Source of the DNA: Ophiostoma sp. CBS 140.51
Taxonomy: Eukaryota; Ascomycota; Sordariomycetes; Ophiostomatales; Ophiostomataceae
Length of the DNA stretch: 64,000 nt
Direction of reading: 5' to 3'
Assembly (NCBI GenBank): GCA_029298735.1
Contig: JANSLP010000008.1
Coordinates: forward strand, 248,001-312,000
Below are positions 1 to 11,719 of this stretch, one piece after another. Made by a program: the position numbers and the translations under genes. The first letter of the stretch is position 1. Each line of letters begins with the position of its first letter. The notes below the pieces were generated by a model. That model made no database searches. It saw nothing but the letters and a program-made list of their open reading frames with translations, and was not told the origin of the DNA.

Positions 1-1
1 G

Positions 2-283
2 TCTATGTCGCCTTCTCCCATGGCTGCGGCCGTTGCCGCACCGCCGGCCAAGGCCGCCGGCATCTCGCCCTCTCCTTCGCCCGGCCCCGCTTCTCCTGCT
101 CTCGCGTCTCCCGTGATCACCTCTCCTGTGACGGCCGGTACCAACGCCGCAGTTGGCTTCTCTCCAGACACTAAGCCCGCCGCTGTGTCCCACGAGGCAC
201 AGGAAGCCGGTGTGACAGCGGCACCCTCCACTAAGGCCGCCGAGGCGGGCGTGGCACCAGCACAGACTAAGGCGTTGGCTTAG
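2..283 (+). CDS. 3' end of an unidentified Pro/Ala/Ser-rich protein (partial)
   Basis: The gene enters from the left edge, in the frame starting at base 2, and reads 93 codons to TAG at 281-283. The visible C-terminal part is low complexity: Ala, Pro, Ser and Thr dominate, with repeated Ser-Pro pairs and no recognisable domain. Codons are rich in C or G at the third position, like the other genes in the window, so I regard this as real coding sequence although its start lies outside. The frame stays open for 30 more codons after the TAG, up to TGA at 374-376, and that extension also looks coding (see the separate entry and finding). The product cannot be named from this tail. Confidence 0.6.
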   Translation, partial: SMSPSPMAAAVAAPPAKAAGISPSPSPGPASPALASPVITSPVTAGTNAAVGFSPDTKPAAVSHEAQEAGVTAAPSTKAAEAGVAPAQTKALA

Positions 284-376
284 GAAACCCCTGCGTCTTA
301 CTCGGTGCTTCCTGACACTTCTTCCCCCCTTTCGGCCGAAGAGATGGAGGACTACTTGTCCCCGAACGTGTGGTGA
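284..376 (+). other. Coding-like extension behind an in-frame TAG
   Basis: Directly after the TAG at 281-283 the same frame continues with 30 sense codons and ends at TGA. The peptide includes an acidic LSAEEMEDYLSP stretch and uses GC-rich codons. It could be the true C-terminus cut off by a C-to-T change (CAG to TAG), a readthrough extension, or an exon that follows an intron ending in this TAG. I see no convincing in-phase splice donor upstream. Confidence 0.4.
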
Positions 377-3300
377 AAGAAGAGGTGCAGAGAAAAACGA
401 GGCAAGTCCGAAGAAATAGGGCGAAAGGTGAAAATAGGATGTGTGTTTGTGTGGTTGCTGGAGCTTTTGGTCCATATCGGGCAGTCCCGGGGCAGCATCA
501 TGGTCAGGGCGAGAACGGCCAAGACTCTGCAATAGACCGAGGAGCACAACCACAGACGACGAACGCAAAGTAGAGGCTAGATACTGGACACTGAAAAGAA
601 AACGAGGCTGTCTTTGATAGCTGTTGGAGATGGTGGGGTAGGATCGCAAGGCACAGCCAGATTGGGGAGGTGAATATCCCTCATATTGTGTGTCCGCTTG
701 GTTTATTTTTACTACGTTTTGACTACGTTTGACAACTCATCGTGTCTTTTTTATGTCTTTTTACTTTTGGATTATATCTCGGTTATTTTTTATTACCCCT
801 TAATATTATGTCAACGATGCAATCTTTTTTTATTCTGTTCTTTTTGATGTTTGAATTTTCGCATTCCAAGTTCTACTTTCTGTGTGATGCTTACACGAAT
901 ATCCAACTCAGCCTTGTCGTCACCCCTCACTTCGTCACGGACCAAACGCTCTCTGCCTTCTGCCGTACCTTGCCGCCCCCCTGTACAAACCTGCTGCTGC
1001 TCGCCCTTCATTGCTTCTCTCGGCTCTCACAACCTGAGCCCGGCCTTTTCATTTTCATTTTCTTCTTCTTTTTTTTGCTTAATTTCGATTGCTCATATTG
1101 TGCCCCTCTTTTCTTACTTCGCCTTTTTTTCGCCCCACTCGACGCATCTGTGTACGACGTGTAATGACCAGTGCATCTCCAGCCTTGTGAGCGACACCAA
1201 CGCTATCAAGATTATGCCACCGACAGATTTTCCGCTCGCGTGTGAATTTCCATTTGCTCCCATACCCTTCTCTCTGATGATTTCTTCTCTCCTCCCACGT
1301 CCCTCGCACGTGGAAGCAAAAAAAAAAAATACAACAAATTTCTTGCATGGACACTCGCCTATCCAGCAGATTGGATGCCCTGTTTTTATGTGGCGTTTTC
1401 TCCAAGAGCACGAGGAATAACAGTGTCGTTTCATTTTCGAAATGTGAAAAAGAGGAGACCAAGAGCGTACGCCAAAGCTTGCAGACTGATGAGAAGAGTT
1501 GATACGAGAAAGACATGAAAACACGGCTGCATGAAATGTCTTTCATTCACGAAAATAGTCGGTGGGCATTCAAGAAAAGAGGAAACCAAATAGCTAATCG
1601 TCTTACACGTGTCAAGATACACTCACATCCAATTTGAATAACGGAAGAGGCTAGAAAAGTTGGGAAAATAACACAACGGCCCCGTGAAATTCGGGGGATG
1701 TACGAAGAGATGCTGCGGTCCGATTGCAGCAAGGCTCAAAGAAGGCTCAAAGAATCTGCAGTATCTCTTTTCCTTTCTTCCACTATTGTATTTTCATTTG
1801 CCGTGGTTGCCGAGCATTCTTCCTCACTGCCCTCCCTTTCCATCATTTCTTTACCGCCTTTCCCTTGACCGCACTTTTACACGTGCTTTTTCACATCGTG
1901 ATGTAGTCAGTTCTGCCACGTAAATAGTACAAGGCATCTAAGGGGGCTGTGATATTTTCTGCCCAACTTTCACATTTCGCATCCAGTTTTCACTCACTCA
2001 TTAATACCTCTGGCTCCTGGTGTCTATCAGCAGAGAAGGTGCTAGACGTAATGCCGGTATCGGTTTGAAAAAGACAGATTGACCAGTCGATCCTATGAGC
2101 TCTGCCTCATCTCGCAGTTCTTTGAAGGCTGTTGCTTCGTCGAGTATGGAACGCAATGATAGGAAGAACCGGTCTTACAGAGAAAAGTTGCAGGTTCTAC
2201 CATCTTTGGCTGTCGAATCGTCAAGATAGGTGGCCATAAATTAAGGTTGATACGCATGCCAGGGACACTGTATCATAGGCACACGTTGTCTAGTTAATGC
2301 CATTTAATAGCCTTTTTATGACTTTGAGACTTTGATATACTGCCCTCTATCTCGCCGACGCAAAACCCGGTCCTCAAATAAAAACGTTGGGATCAAGGAC
2401 CTGTCGACTTGAGGTTCCTTGACAACTGCACAAATGCCTAGATGCCTTCCTCGTTGTCATCGAGACGAATCACGTAAAGAGAAAGAATCCCAAGCAAAGG
2501 CGGTGAGTTCTGAAAATCCGAGGCTGTCATAGAAAGTGTGTGCAAACAGTACACACCATCATCATCGTGGGGTAATGCGATGAGTCGGTAAGAAAAGAGG
2601 CGGTGATAATTTAGTGCGGACATAAAATCAAAACATGCACAGGTGCGTTGGCCTTTCCTTGATGGTTACCTAAGGCAGCAACGGTAGATGGGCATCGACA
2701 GAGCGAGAGAGCCAAGAATTTTGCTCCTTATCTTGGTAGAGAACATGTCGCTTCTTGAGGAAGAAAAAGTGTGCCTGGAAAGTAGTCACAAATCTAGTTG
2801 GTTTGTTGCTTCGAGGTCAAATAATTCGCTCAGGAGAAGACTGTAAGAGATGAAAAAGGCTAAAAATCAAAGGGCAAGCCAACGAATACCAATATTATTC
2901 ATCGGCGAGGATCGTCAGTAAGAAGGACTTCGTGAAAGACCCCAAGCAATTCCCGAAAAAGCTTGCCAGGACGCACGTCGAGCTTGGTTGGGCGGCAATC
3001 ATCTTTGATCGAAATCAGATAACTTTCGATGGGCGGCGGAGATGCGACTGACCTCGAGCAAGCATGGGTGTCTGTGGCGAGGAGTCTAGGACAGGGGGGA
3101 GAGTAGTTACATACACCCAACCCTGCTGAACAAGACGAGCCGCGCACAATAGACATTAATCAGAGGTAAGGATCCAGACAGGGTACTCCTGTTGACGCAT
3201 GTGCGTCGGCTTCTGCATTGTACGCCATGAATGCGGCTCATTGGCTCGTATCGCGTCCCGAGTACGACCAAACGAGTATGTTCTCCGTACTCTGTCCATG

Positions 3301-5498
3301 TCAACCGTAGCCTTGCCAGTCAAATCCTGGTGCTCCGACCCCAAGAATATCCCTCCCCCGCTGTCCCCTCATGTTCTTTCGGAAAGCTGAAAAGTATGTT
3401 TGCTTTTTCTTGATGTCTTTCCGCAGTCTGTTGGTGGTCCCTGAGCGGCAACCAGACTGGAAAGAGAAAGGGTGAGAAGCAAGGCCGATGCAAGAAACAA
3501 TAGCTGAAAAGTGAACATCAAAAATAGAATCGTTATTCTGTCTGTGTCTCTCTCCTTCCCTATGTTCGTCCGCGTGGCTCGTTTTCTCTTTTTAGTCAAA
3601 CAGAGGGAGGGGGTGGCAGGGGTTGTAAGTCCCATTTCCATGTACACATGTATGCGCCGTCTGGCCGAGAAGAACAGGGTGACGGGCAGGCATGGAGAGC
3701 GGAGAACACAGAAAAAAAAAACGATGGGGGCCGAAAATTGTTTCGGCCACAGCGGCCAACGCAGCGCCAGGATACATAAAAGGGTGTGAAGGAAAGCAAT
3801 CGCGAAGCGGGAGGAAACAAGACGGAAGAATGAAGAGGAGATGAAAGCTAAAAGAAAAAGAGGTTGTAAAGAAGAAGCTTTCTTGTAAAACAGGGCGAGA
3901 AAAGGCGACAAAGTCTGGCCTTCTTTTTGCGACCCAGTCCGCTCGGTCTCAGAAGATGTCGCCGCCAGCCAGTGACATTTCGTCCCTGGTCTGGCCTTGT
4001 CAAGTACAACCTTCCAAGCCGGAGGTTTGTTTCTTTCTTTTCTGGGGACTGTCTTCAGCCTCAAGGGTGCCACCTGGAGAAGACCAAGCGGGCACGCATG
4101 CGATAGTCTCTGCGTCTCTGTCACAGACCACGCATCGACCTCGACACCTCCAAGAGGGTTCACCATTGTCCCACATTTGCACACACTAATACTGGGCAAT
4201 GTGAACACCGCCAGGTTCGCATCGACGATGGGGTTCGGTCCGCTCCTTATCTGACTACTTCTTGTCTAACCGATGAAGAGCGACAGAGCAAAAATGAAGC
4301 ATAAGAAGAACAGCAAGAAATGGCGGTAGACCGCTTTGGCTTTCGATGCCATTGGCTGCCTTACCCTGAAAAGAGGCAGACAGAACAGGGGCCTGCCGGG
4401 CGTCTCTTTTCGAGAGGGTGTCGCAACTTGAAGGCCCCGCGTGAAATCGAAGCGATGAGGCTGAAAGAACGTGCTGCTGTTGGCTGGAGACATCAGGCGT
4501 CCAAAAAGGCACCCGTTCTGCTGTTGACCGCCAGAGGGCCGCACTGGGTCGCACTCCCAAAAAGGTACAGTGTTCCCTTTCTATCAACATACCATGCGAG
4601 GTTCTTTTTTGCACCAAATTGTGATCCGTACCGGCCTTGTCCTCGATCGGGCGCTAAGAGACCAAGTAACGGGCAGTGAAAATGGGCGATTTAACGGGTA
4701 CCTGGCGAGAAGGCGTCGTTATGACGGTAATCAAGGCTTCTTCGAGGTGGCTATGCGTTCAGTCATGTCGTGGCAGCTCGCCTCGTGCAGAGATGTGCAG
4801 AGATGTGCAGATCGTTGTCGTTGTGGTAGAAAGAGGACATGCGTCGTAGAAGTCATGAAGGATGGGGACAAGAGAAGTGAAGTATCTTGGAGCGAACCGG
4901 GGGCTTGTTACTCTCGGATCATGCACTTGCAGGGGAAGGCCCAGAGAGGAAGTAGCGAGGGGGTGGGCGTGTCCAAGACGGAAAGAGCAGCCGTGGGCGG
5001 CAGGTACGTCGGCCGCTCGTGATGGAGGGAAGGTGCCTCGAGGCTCTACTGGCAGGTCCTACTGGCCATGACTGGCACATCCAGACCAGAAATGTCTTGC
5101 AATTTTTCGTGCAAGCCTTTCTCTCCTCTCCGGCCCTTGATATCAGCCGTCTGGTCAGTCTCATTCTGTCTATATAGACTCGACATGTCCTTCTGCTTTT
5201 ACTATTCTGAACCTTCTATCTTCTGAAGTCTTTCTTCACTGTTTGTTCTCCATGGCTCTTCCCCCTTTCGAAATTTGATATACGCAGCCTGGTTCCTTCC
5301 TTCCCCATGCCATCAGTCCCTTCCTAACCAAGAACATATCAGCGTCTTCTCCTTCCTCATCATCCATCCATATCCTATTTATTCCCCCATCGGATTCTCC
5401 AAAGTATTCTTACCTTTGCCGTCGTATTCTTTCAACACACTATTTTCCACTTCCATTGCTCAACTACACCTCGCCAGATCCAATACCAATCTGCAAAG
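377..5498. other. Gene-free stretch, 5.1 kb
   Basis: No reading frame here has a recognisable domain or coding-type codon bias. The region contains pyrimidine tracts, homopolymer runs (for example A9-A10 near 1318-1329 and 3711-3720) and a local duplication of a 10-mer at 4792-4811. The last 330 bases are the leader of the Clr5-domain gene. Confidence 0.6.
5171..5177 (+). promoter_or_regulatory. Possible TATA box of the Clr5-domain gene
   Basis: TATATAG lies about 320 bp before the start codon at 5499 and is followed by a C/T-rich leader, as is usual in filamentous fungi. The assignment rests on sequence resemblance and position only. Confidence 0.35.
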
Positions 5499-6938
5499 AT
5501 GACAAAGGCGTGGACAGAGAACAAGGCCTACATACTGGCGTACTACGAGACCCAGAAATTCCCGCTGAGCCAGGTTATGCTTCTTATGAAACAGAATCAT
5601 GGTTTCCACGCATCGTATGATACACCCGCTCTCCTCTTTCTTATGATACACACCTGGAAAGTCCATCATTAACCCATCCTCTCTATTTACAGACAACGGG
5701 CGTACCGCCAACAGTTCCACAACTGGGGAATTTCCAAGTACAACCGCAAAGAGAGACCGGCCTCGCACAGTGGAGATGGTCGAATGTCAACTACCGCCCA
5801 CAGAACCAGAGTCTCGTCATCGTCGAGCATCGCCTGCCCTTCCATCTATGTGACACATGTGGCAAAGACACCGCAAGGCACTCCTCGTCCCTCTCATATC
5901 CCGGTTTCCCAGCCAGATCGAGCCCACAACATGTCAGCAATGCCATCTCCATACCACGAGATGACTTCTTCCTACCCGACGCCTGTCCCGACCCCAGCTT
6001 CGGGCTTCCATGACGACGGCGCTGTGGGCCACAGCCGGCACAATGGCGTCATTCAAGCCACCGTGGGCAGAGAGTCGCCTTCATCCTTTTTGTTCCATGC
6101 AGACAGCATTGCTGCAATCAAGTCGGCACAGTGGCAGCGTCGACATGATACGCATAAGCAACACGACGACTCGGGCGACTACAAGATACCGTACTCGTAC
6201 CCAGAGGCTCTCGAGTACGAGAGCTCGGTGCAGCGAAAGTCCTCCGAATACGCCTGGGGCTACACGCATGCCCACCCCGAAACAATGGACCTTGACTCTC
6301 ACCATGACCACAGAAGAGTGATGACCGAGAGCCCGGTCTCCGCCCATGACGACCGCACGAGCCATGCCGCATACAACTACCGACCTCTCAGATCTCTCGC
6401 TCATTCTCCATCGGCTTTCAGCGACTACAACACGGAGTGTCATCAAACCGCCAAGCCCTTCTACGGAGTCAGCCACCAGTACCAGGAGCATGATTTCAAG
6501 CAGCGGATCTGGGAGACCTCTGAGGCTACGACGCCGGTCACGTCTGCAGCGGCTTTCGAGACCCGGCGGTACACGTCCATGCCCTCGCCCGCGCACTCAC
6601 AAGGTTACCCATCGTCACCGAGGGCTACAAAGACCATGGAAGAACAGCTGTCTGTACCCAGAACGCTTCCAATTTCGCCCGCATCTGTTCCCGAAATTAT
6701 GGTTCAGCCATCACTACAGCGGAGCTCGTCTGAGATGCAGTCGCAGGATCATGGGTCTGCCTACAATCCTGATGCGCTGCCGGCCACAATGGATTTTACG
6801 CGGACATACAACCCAGCATACACCACACGCAACAGCACAATCGAGGCCCATCCATCTCCACGTGAGTCCGTAGCATCCCCGGCGGCGATATCTACACCTT
6901 GCCATGCGTCCATGTACCCCGGATCCCACCTTGTTTAA
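5499..6938 (+). CDS. Clr5-domain protein, putative DNA-binding or regulatory protein
   Basis: Two exons, 5499-5614 and 5693-6938, joined across a 78-nt intron (GTATGA...TACAG), give 453 residues. Residues 1-55 match the fungal Clr5 domain: an N-terminal WTENKAYI segment, a central LSQVMLLMKQNHGFHAS block, and after the splice a QRAYRQQFHNWGISKY block ending in a basic stretch. The intron falls inside the domain, so the protein is only recognisable after splicing. The rest is Ser-, Pro-, Thr- and His-rich with no second domain, and probably disordered. The domain is named after fission yeast Clr5, which acts in gene silencing. Filamentous fungi carry many lineage-specific copies of unknown target, so a regulatory role is inference. 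It converges with COQ3. Confidence 0.85.
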
Positions 6939-7791
6939 CATATCATTCGATGGGGAACATGCATGATTTATGCCACGGTTGAAGACCCAGAGGTGCTGAC
7001 GAAGTCGTCCATTATTTAATTTATATTATTTTTCTATCTTCTTTGTCTTGGACCCAACTGTTGTTCTTTTTTACTTACTCCAGGCAACGCCCAGTGCTTC
7101 TGCTGATTTCTTTTTTTGACTTTTCTTTTCTACTTCGTTTTACAATGCTTTTTTTTTCTTTGGGTGTAGCTTTTCTGTCGGGTCAGTGCTCACACCGGTT
7201 TACTTTTCACTTCCACCCTTGCCTGATTATTTTGCATCTTCTGACAAGAGCCACTTGGTGTGGTTTGATTTATCTGTGCACTCGTTGGTTCTTGCTCTTG
7301 TTTTTATTTTATTTATCCATTTCTTTTTTTCTTCTAGTTATCCTCTTCTTTGGTTATCTTTGGTCTACTTTTCTACTTTCATCTTTTTCTACTCCATATA
7401 TTACTTTGGACACGCCCATCCACACTTCACTTCAGGTCTAGCTATGCGATATTGGGTTTTTCCTCCTTTGATTTCTGTGCTGGGATCTTATTTATATATT
7501 TTTATGGGTTATGTGGACGTTTGGATTCTCATCTATTTCCTAAGACGTTACTTGGCTTGTTTTGGCCTTTACCTTGGTGGTTCACCCTGCAAATTTATCA
7601 ACCATTTAATGATGTTCATGACCTGCTCCATGCACTACAATAAAAAAATCCCCCTTGATATTTCTTTATCTGGACAAACAACATCTGGTTTCGCTACTTA
7701 AAAACTGAAGGTGAAGTCGCTCGTTCTTTTATGCTTCATTTTACATATATTAAATACAATGCCTGGTATTTGCAGGCAACCTCTAGTTCTT
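6939..7791. other. Convergent intergenic region, T-rich
   Basis: This 0.85-kb stretch between the 3' ends of the Clr5-domain gene and COQ3 is very T-rich on the + strand. Hydrophobic open frames in it arise from T-rich composition. I see no gene. Confidence 0.6.
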
Positions 7792-8832
7792 TCAGGACGT
7801 ATCGGCCTTTTGAATGGCAAAGAAGTAGTTGCCCAGCTTCTCACCGCCAGGCACGACCTTCCAGCCCAGGCCGGGCACGTAGGCCACACCCTGGAAGCGG
7901 GCATTTTGCCACGTTGCTGACGTGTACGCAGGTGCTCCTGGGCGAAAAAAGGCCTCGAGCTCGTCCGCGTTGATATACTTGTTCCAGTCGTGCGTGCCGC
8001 GCGGCACAATACCCAGGACGTCCTCAGCGGCCACGACGGTCGTCAGCCAGCTTGTCCATGTGCGCGCCATAGTGCTCATGACAAGCCAGCCGCCCGGTTT
8101 AAGGAGACGACCGCAACGGTCCAGAAATGCACCTGGGTCCGTAGCGACGTGTTCAATGACCTCGAACAGCGTCACCATATCGTACTGCTGGCCCTCGGAC
8201 GAGGCAGCCAGGTCCTCAATGGACATTTGCCGATACTGCAGCCGCTCAAAGACAACAGGGTCCCGACGGGCATGGACCTGGGCCACAGCAAGCACCTCAG
8301 CAGACGGGTCAATGGCCGTGACAGACTTTGTTGTGGGTAAGCGAGCGGCGCTCTCGGCAAAGATGCCGCCACCGCAGCCAACGTCGAGGTAGGTTCGTGG
8401 GAGGATATCCTCAATGGGCTTGACGGAGGTTGTAGAGGGGTCGAAGAAGGCTCCATCGCGGATGCATTCCCGAATAAAGTCGTGTCGGAGTGGGTTCATT
8501 TGGTGCAGCAGACGCGACGGGCCGTATGGGTCCCACCACGTGGAGGCGAGGGCATTGAAGTGTGCGACCTCTTCGGGGCTGACGGATGAGGAGGGAGAGG
8601 ACGAAGAGGCGGAGGAGGGCGAGGAGGATGACGTAGATGTGGATGCCGTCGAGTGGTGCCGTGAGCAGCTGGCCGTTGGAGTTGTGTCGATCGAAGCTCT
8701 TGGGATTGTCCGTTGAGAGCTAGAGAGCTGCTGGGCTGCGGCTGCTGCCGTTGTGATGCTGCGCTTCGGTGCGCTGGGCCGGAGCCGACATGCCTGGCGC
8801 AGTATCGGCGCCGCGGCTCGTGGGTGTGCCAT
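7792..8832 (-). CDS. COQ3: Ubiquinone biosynthesis O-methyltransferase, mitochondrial
   Basis: Single exon, 346 residues. COQ3 (bacterial UbiG) carries out the two S-adenosylmethionine-dependent O-methylations of coenzyme Q synthesis, at the matrix side of the mitochondrial inner membrane within the CoQ synthome. Residues 1-60 are rich in Arg, Ala and Ser with few acidic residues, as expected of a mitochondrial presequence, followed by a poly-Ser linker. The family entry motif is seen in FNALASTWWDPYGP, then SAM motif I YLDVGCGGG (Asp150-Gly156 region), the post-I acidic position in VTAIDPSAE, and the LFEVIEHV motif. The C-terminus WKVVPGGEKLGNYFFA is also typical. Length fits fungal COQ3. 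It is divergent from RIB3 across 2.0 kb. Confidence 0.93.
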   Translation of the reverse strand: MAHPRAAAPILRQACRLRPSAPKRSITTAAAAAQQLSSSQRTIPRASIDTTPTASCSRHHSTASTSTSSSSPSSASSSSPSSSVSPEEVAHFNALASTWWDPYGPSRLLHQMNPLRHDFIRECIRDGAFFDPSTTSVKPIEDILPRTYLDVGCGGGIFAESAARLPTTKSVTAIDPSAEVLAVAQVHARRDPVVFERLQYRQMSIEDLAASSEGQQYDMVTLFEVIEHVATDPGAFLDRCGRLLKPGGWLVMSTMARTWTSWLTTVVAAEDVLGIVPRGTHDWNKYINADELEAFFRPGAPAYTSATWQNARFQGVAYVPGLGWKVVPGGEKLGNYFFAIQKADTS

Positions 8833-10844
8833 GATTGTGTGTGCGTGGGTATGTGTGGTCGTGCTTTACACGTGAGCTCAGATGTTGCATGAGCTCGTGG
8901 CAGAAAGCTTACCTTTCCGAAAAAGCTACCCCATCACGACAGGGTGCCGTTCTGCCGAAGCTGACCGCCTTCTAGAAAGAGCGCCCATTTGTTCCTTCCC
9001 TCTCACTTCTTCCACAGTACGACACCGTTGTAACATGGGCTTGTACGTCATTTCGGCCTCGAGCCATCCACTCCGTCGGGACTATCAAAAGGTGCCCGCA
9101 GGAGAGGGATACAATTGCAGGGTTTTGTGACAGTTTTGGGGACTCTGGCCTGTCTCGCTGTGACCGTGCCACTTATGTTGTCTTTAGTCTAACCTTACGG
9201 CGACTTCGCTCTCGAATCCGACGTCCCCGGCAACGAGACAAGTCGAACGCTCTTTCCGTTTTTTCTTTCTTTTTCTGCAAGTCGTGACTCTTTTCTTTCC
9301 CCCATTTTCTGGAGAAACGGAACCACCAGTCGCACTTGCCGGCCACTTTTTCTGGCTGCCGTTTCCCCTCACTTGCTGTGTTCTTTTTCTCGTCAACTTT
9401 CACTTACTTGTCTACCATATGCGGTCGCAACTTAGCGGGTCCGCTCTGCGATGCGCTGAGAGACTTGCCTCTTTTGTTCACAAGTTCACAAGGCATTCGC
9501 TCTCGTATATCATGTGTCCTTGTACGTCGTATCATACGACGATTTTCCACTGCCGAGCCCTTTTGGTGTTTGCATAACGTCTTCCCCGACGCGGGAAGGT
9601 AGGGCAGGAACAGGTGGAAGCCAAAAGAACCTTGAGACTGGCCCCGTAGAATAACACAAAAGAGGAGAACGCGCGACCTTGTAGACCCATCCGGAGCGTC
9701 TCAGTCGCACCTTCCCCATTTTCAAGTACAAAAGAGTAAGTCACTTTTACGCTTGCTCTTTCCTTTCACCGGCTGTTTGCTGTCGGCGGCTCCAGCCCTC
9801 CCCCCGAACACTGGCCTGGCCTGGACTGCAATGGCCTGGCTAGAGTCCTCTGAAAAGACCAGTCGAGCTACTGTAGTACACTAATCCTCCGGACATATCT
9901 CTGTCCTCCAACGGCAGAAAGTCGGAGACGAGCTCGGTCCTCCGTCTGTAGACTGCCGAAATGCACAGAAAGAAAGGAAAAGAACGAAAGAAAACCCGTA
10001 GCCGCTAGCATGAGGAAAACCACACCACACTTGACTGCACCATTAGCAATTATTACAGAGCAGGCACCACAGCAATTTAGGGAATCTCCGCCCGCAGCGC
10101 GGACGAAGGAAACCGCCAACAGGCGCTCCTGCCCTTTCAGTGCTCTCCACAAAGCAAGGAAGGACCACCCCGAAACGCCCCTTCCCCGTCTTACAAAAGT
10201 CTCTTTTTGCGCGCCCTGTGGCGACTTTTTTGACTGTTCATCCCCCCCAGTGCCCCCCAATCCACCCCAATTCCCCCCTCGTGCTTAATATCCCCATTAT
10301 TCCTCTCTGTCACAAGGGAATTGCGAAATAGCGACAACGGAACAACGGACTCCAACACCCTCGACCAGTTCCTCCTCGTTTTCCCAGTGTTTGCCAGCTT
10401 CGTCTCTTGGGCATTCTTTGGCAATTGTTTACCGATCGGAACGTCAGCATCTTGTTGGATCTCAGTTTCCAGGAATCAATTGCATATCCTCGACTCGTTT
10501 TCTGACATTTTGTTGTCTCGTCTGACCTTTTTCTCTTTTATTTTCGGCCTTGTCTCCTACCTGGAGATTCTTCGGCGGTCATTCTGTGGTTTCCTGACTC
10601 ACGCCTGGCCTATTACTGCCTACTCTATTGGCCATTGACACCACCTTTATTTTATTTACTAATTTTTTTTTTCGTTTGCGACGTCCGCCGATTGCCGAGG
10701 CCCCGAACTACATAATTGCTTCGCATCACCTTCACACTTCCAACGACACGATCGCACGACTTCGAGGTTAAGAGAATAGGAACTTTTGTTCGTCTTCTTT
10801 GACTTTTTTTCTCTCTTCACCCAATTCCTCTCACATCCTCCACA
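8833..10844. other. Divergent promoter region of COQ3 and RIB3
   Basis: About 2.0 kb without a recognisable gene. The right part is a pyrimidine-rich leader leading into RIB3. A TTACTAA heptamer at 10656-10662, 183-189 bp before the RIB3 start, matches the Yap1/Pap1 binding consensus. No function is shown. Confidence 0.5.
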
Positions 10845-11719
10845 ATGCCTGGCCCCACGTTAGAAGGCTTTAACTCTATCCCGGAGACCATCGAGGCGTT
10901 CCGTATGTTGCCCTTCCTTTGCTCGGAGAAGAACGTCGCAAGGGCGTGAAGGGGGTTGGGAAACATACTCTAGACACACTGCTAACACCTCCAGGCGATG
11001 GCCAGTTCATCGTCGTCATGGACGACCCCGGCCGCGAGAACGAGGGCGACCTCATCATCGCCGCCGAGGACGTCTCCACCGAGCAGATGGCCTTCCTGAT
11101 CCGCCACTCGTCCGGCATCATCTGCGCTCCGCTGCTGCCCACCCGTGCCGACCGCCTGGCCCTGCCCCCCATGGTCGTTAACAACGAGGACCCCCGCGGC
11201 ACCGCCTACACCCTCACCATTGACGCTGCCGACGCCATTGTCTCTACCGGTATCAGCGCCCACGACCGCGCGCTTACCTGCCGCCGCCTGGCCCAGGACG
11301 ACGCCGAGCTCGAGGCTGTCGTCACTGCCGAGGCACAGAACGGCAGCGCCAACGGCAACGGCCGCTCCGCTACACCCGCCTCGGCTGTCAACGCCTTCCG
11401 CCGCCCCGGCCACGTTCTGCCCCTGCGTGCCCGCCACGGCGGTGTTCGCGAGCGCAGCGGTCACACTGAGGCCGCTATCGACTTCTGCCGCCTGGCGGGT
11501 AAGCGCCGTGTGGGTGTCATTTCGGAGCTCGTCGACGATGGTGAGCCGGTTCCCGGCCAGGCCCTGCACCGCGGCTCTGGTATGCTGCGCGGCGACGGCT
11601 GCATTGCCTTTGCGCAAAAGTACGGCCTCAAGATCTGCACCATCACCGACCTGGCCGCCTACCTTGAGAAGACGCACCCCACTGGCGCCTTCCCGGGTTC
11701 TCAGGTCGACGAGTTGTAA
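10845..11719 (+). CDS. RIB3: 3,4-dihydroxy-2-butanone 4-phosphate synthase
   Basis: Exons 10845-10902 and 10995-11719 (92-nt intron) give 260 residues. The enzyme converts ribulose 5-phosphate to 3,4-dihydroxy-2-butanone 4-phosphate plus formate, supplying the four-carbon unit of riboflavin in the cytosol. Family signatures are present: DDPGRENEGDLIIAAEDV near the N-terminus (metal- and substrate-binding acidic residues), STGISAHDRALT, RRPGHVLPLRARHGG, RSGHTEAAIDFCRLAG and VISEL. The first exon carries only 19 codons, and the splice joins FR to DGQFIVV in the usual way. Between residues about 125 and 152 there is a Gly/Ser/Asn-rich insertion that the compact fungal enzymes normally lack. It makes the protein longer than the usual 200-235 residues. 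It is followed in the same direction by TSR2. Confidence 0.95.

Noticed and set aside
3369..4208. 279-codon minus-strand frame in the left gene-free region
   Set aside because: Mixed composition, no motif, no coding bias, and overlapping open frames on the other strand.
10982..11677. 231-codon frame antisense to RIB3
   Set aside because: Val/Gly/Ala-rich mirror of the RIB3 coding strand; no domain.
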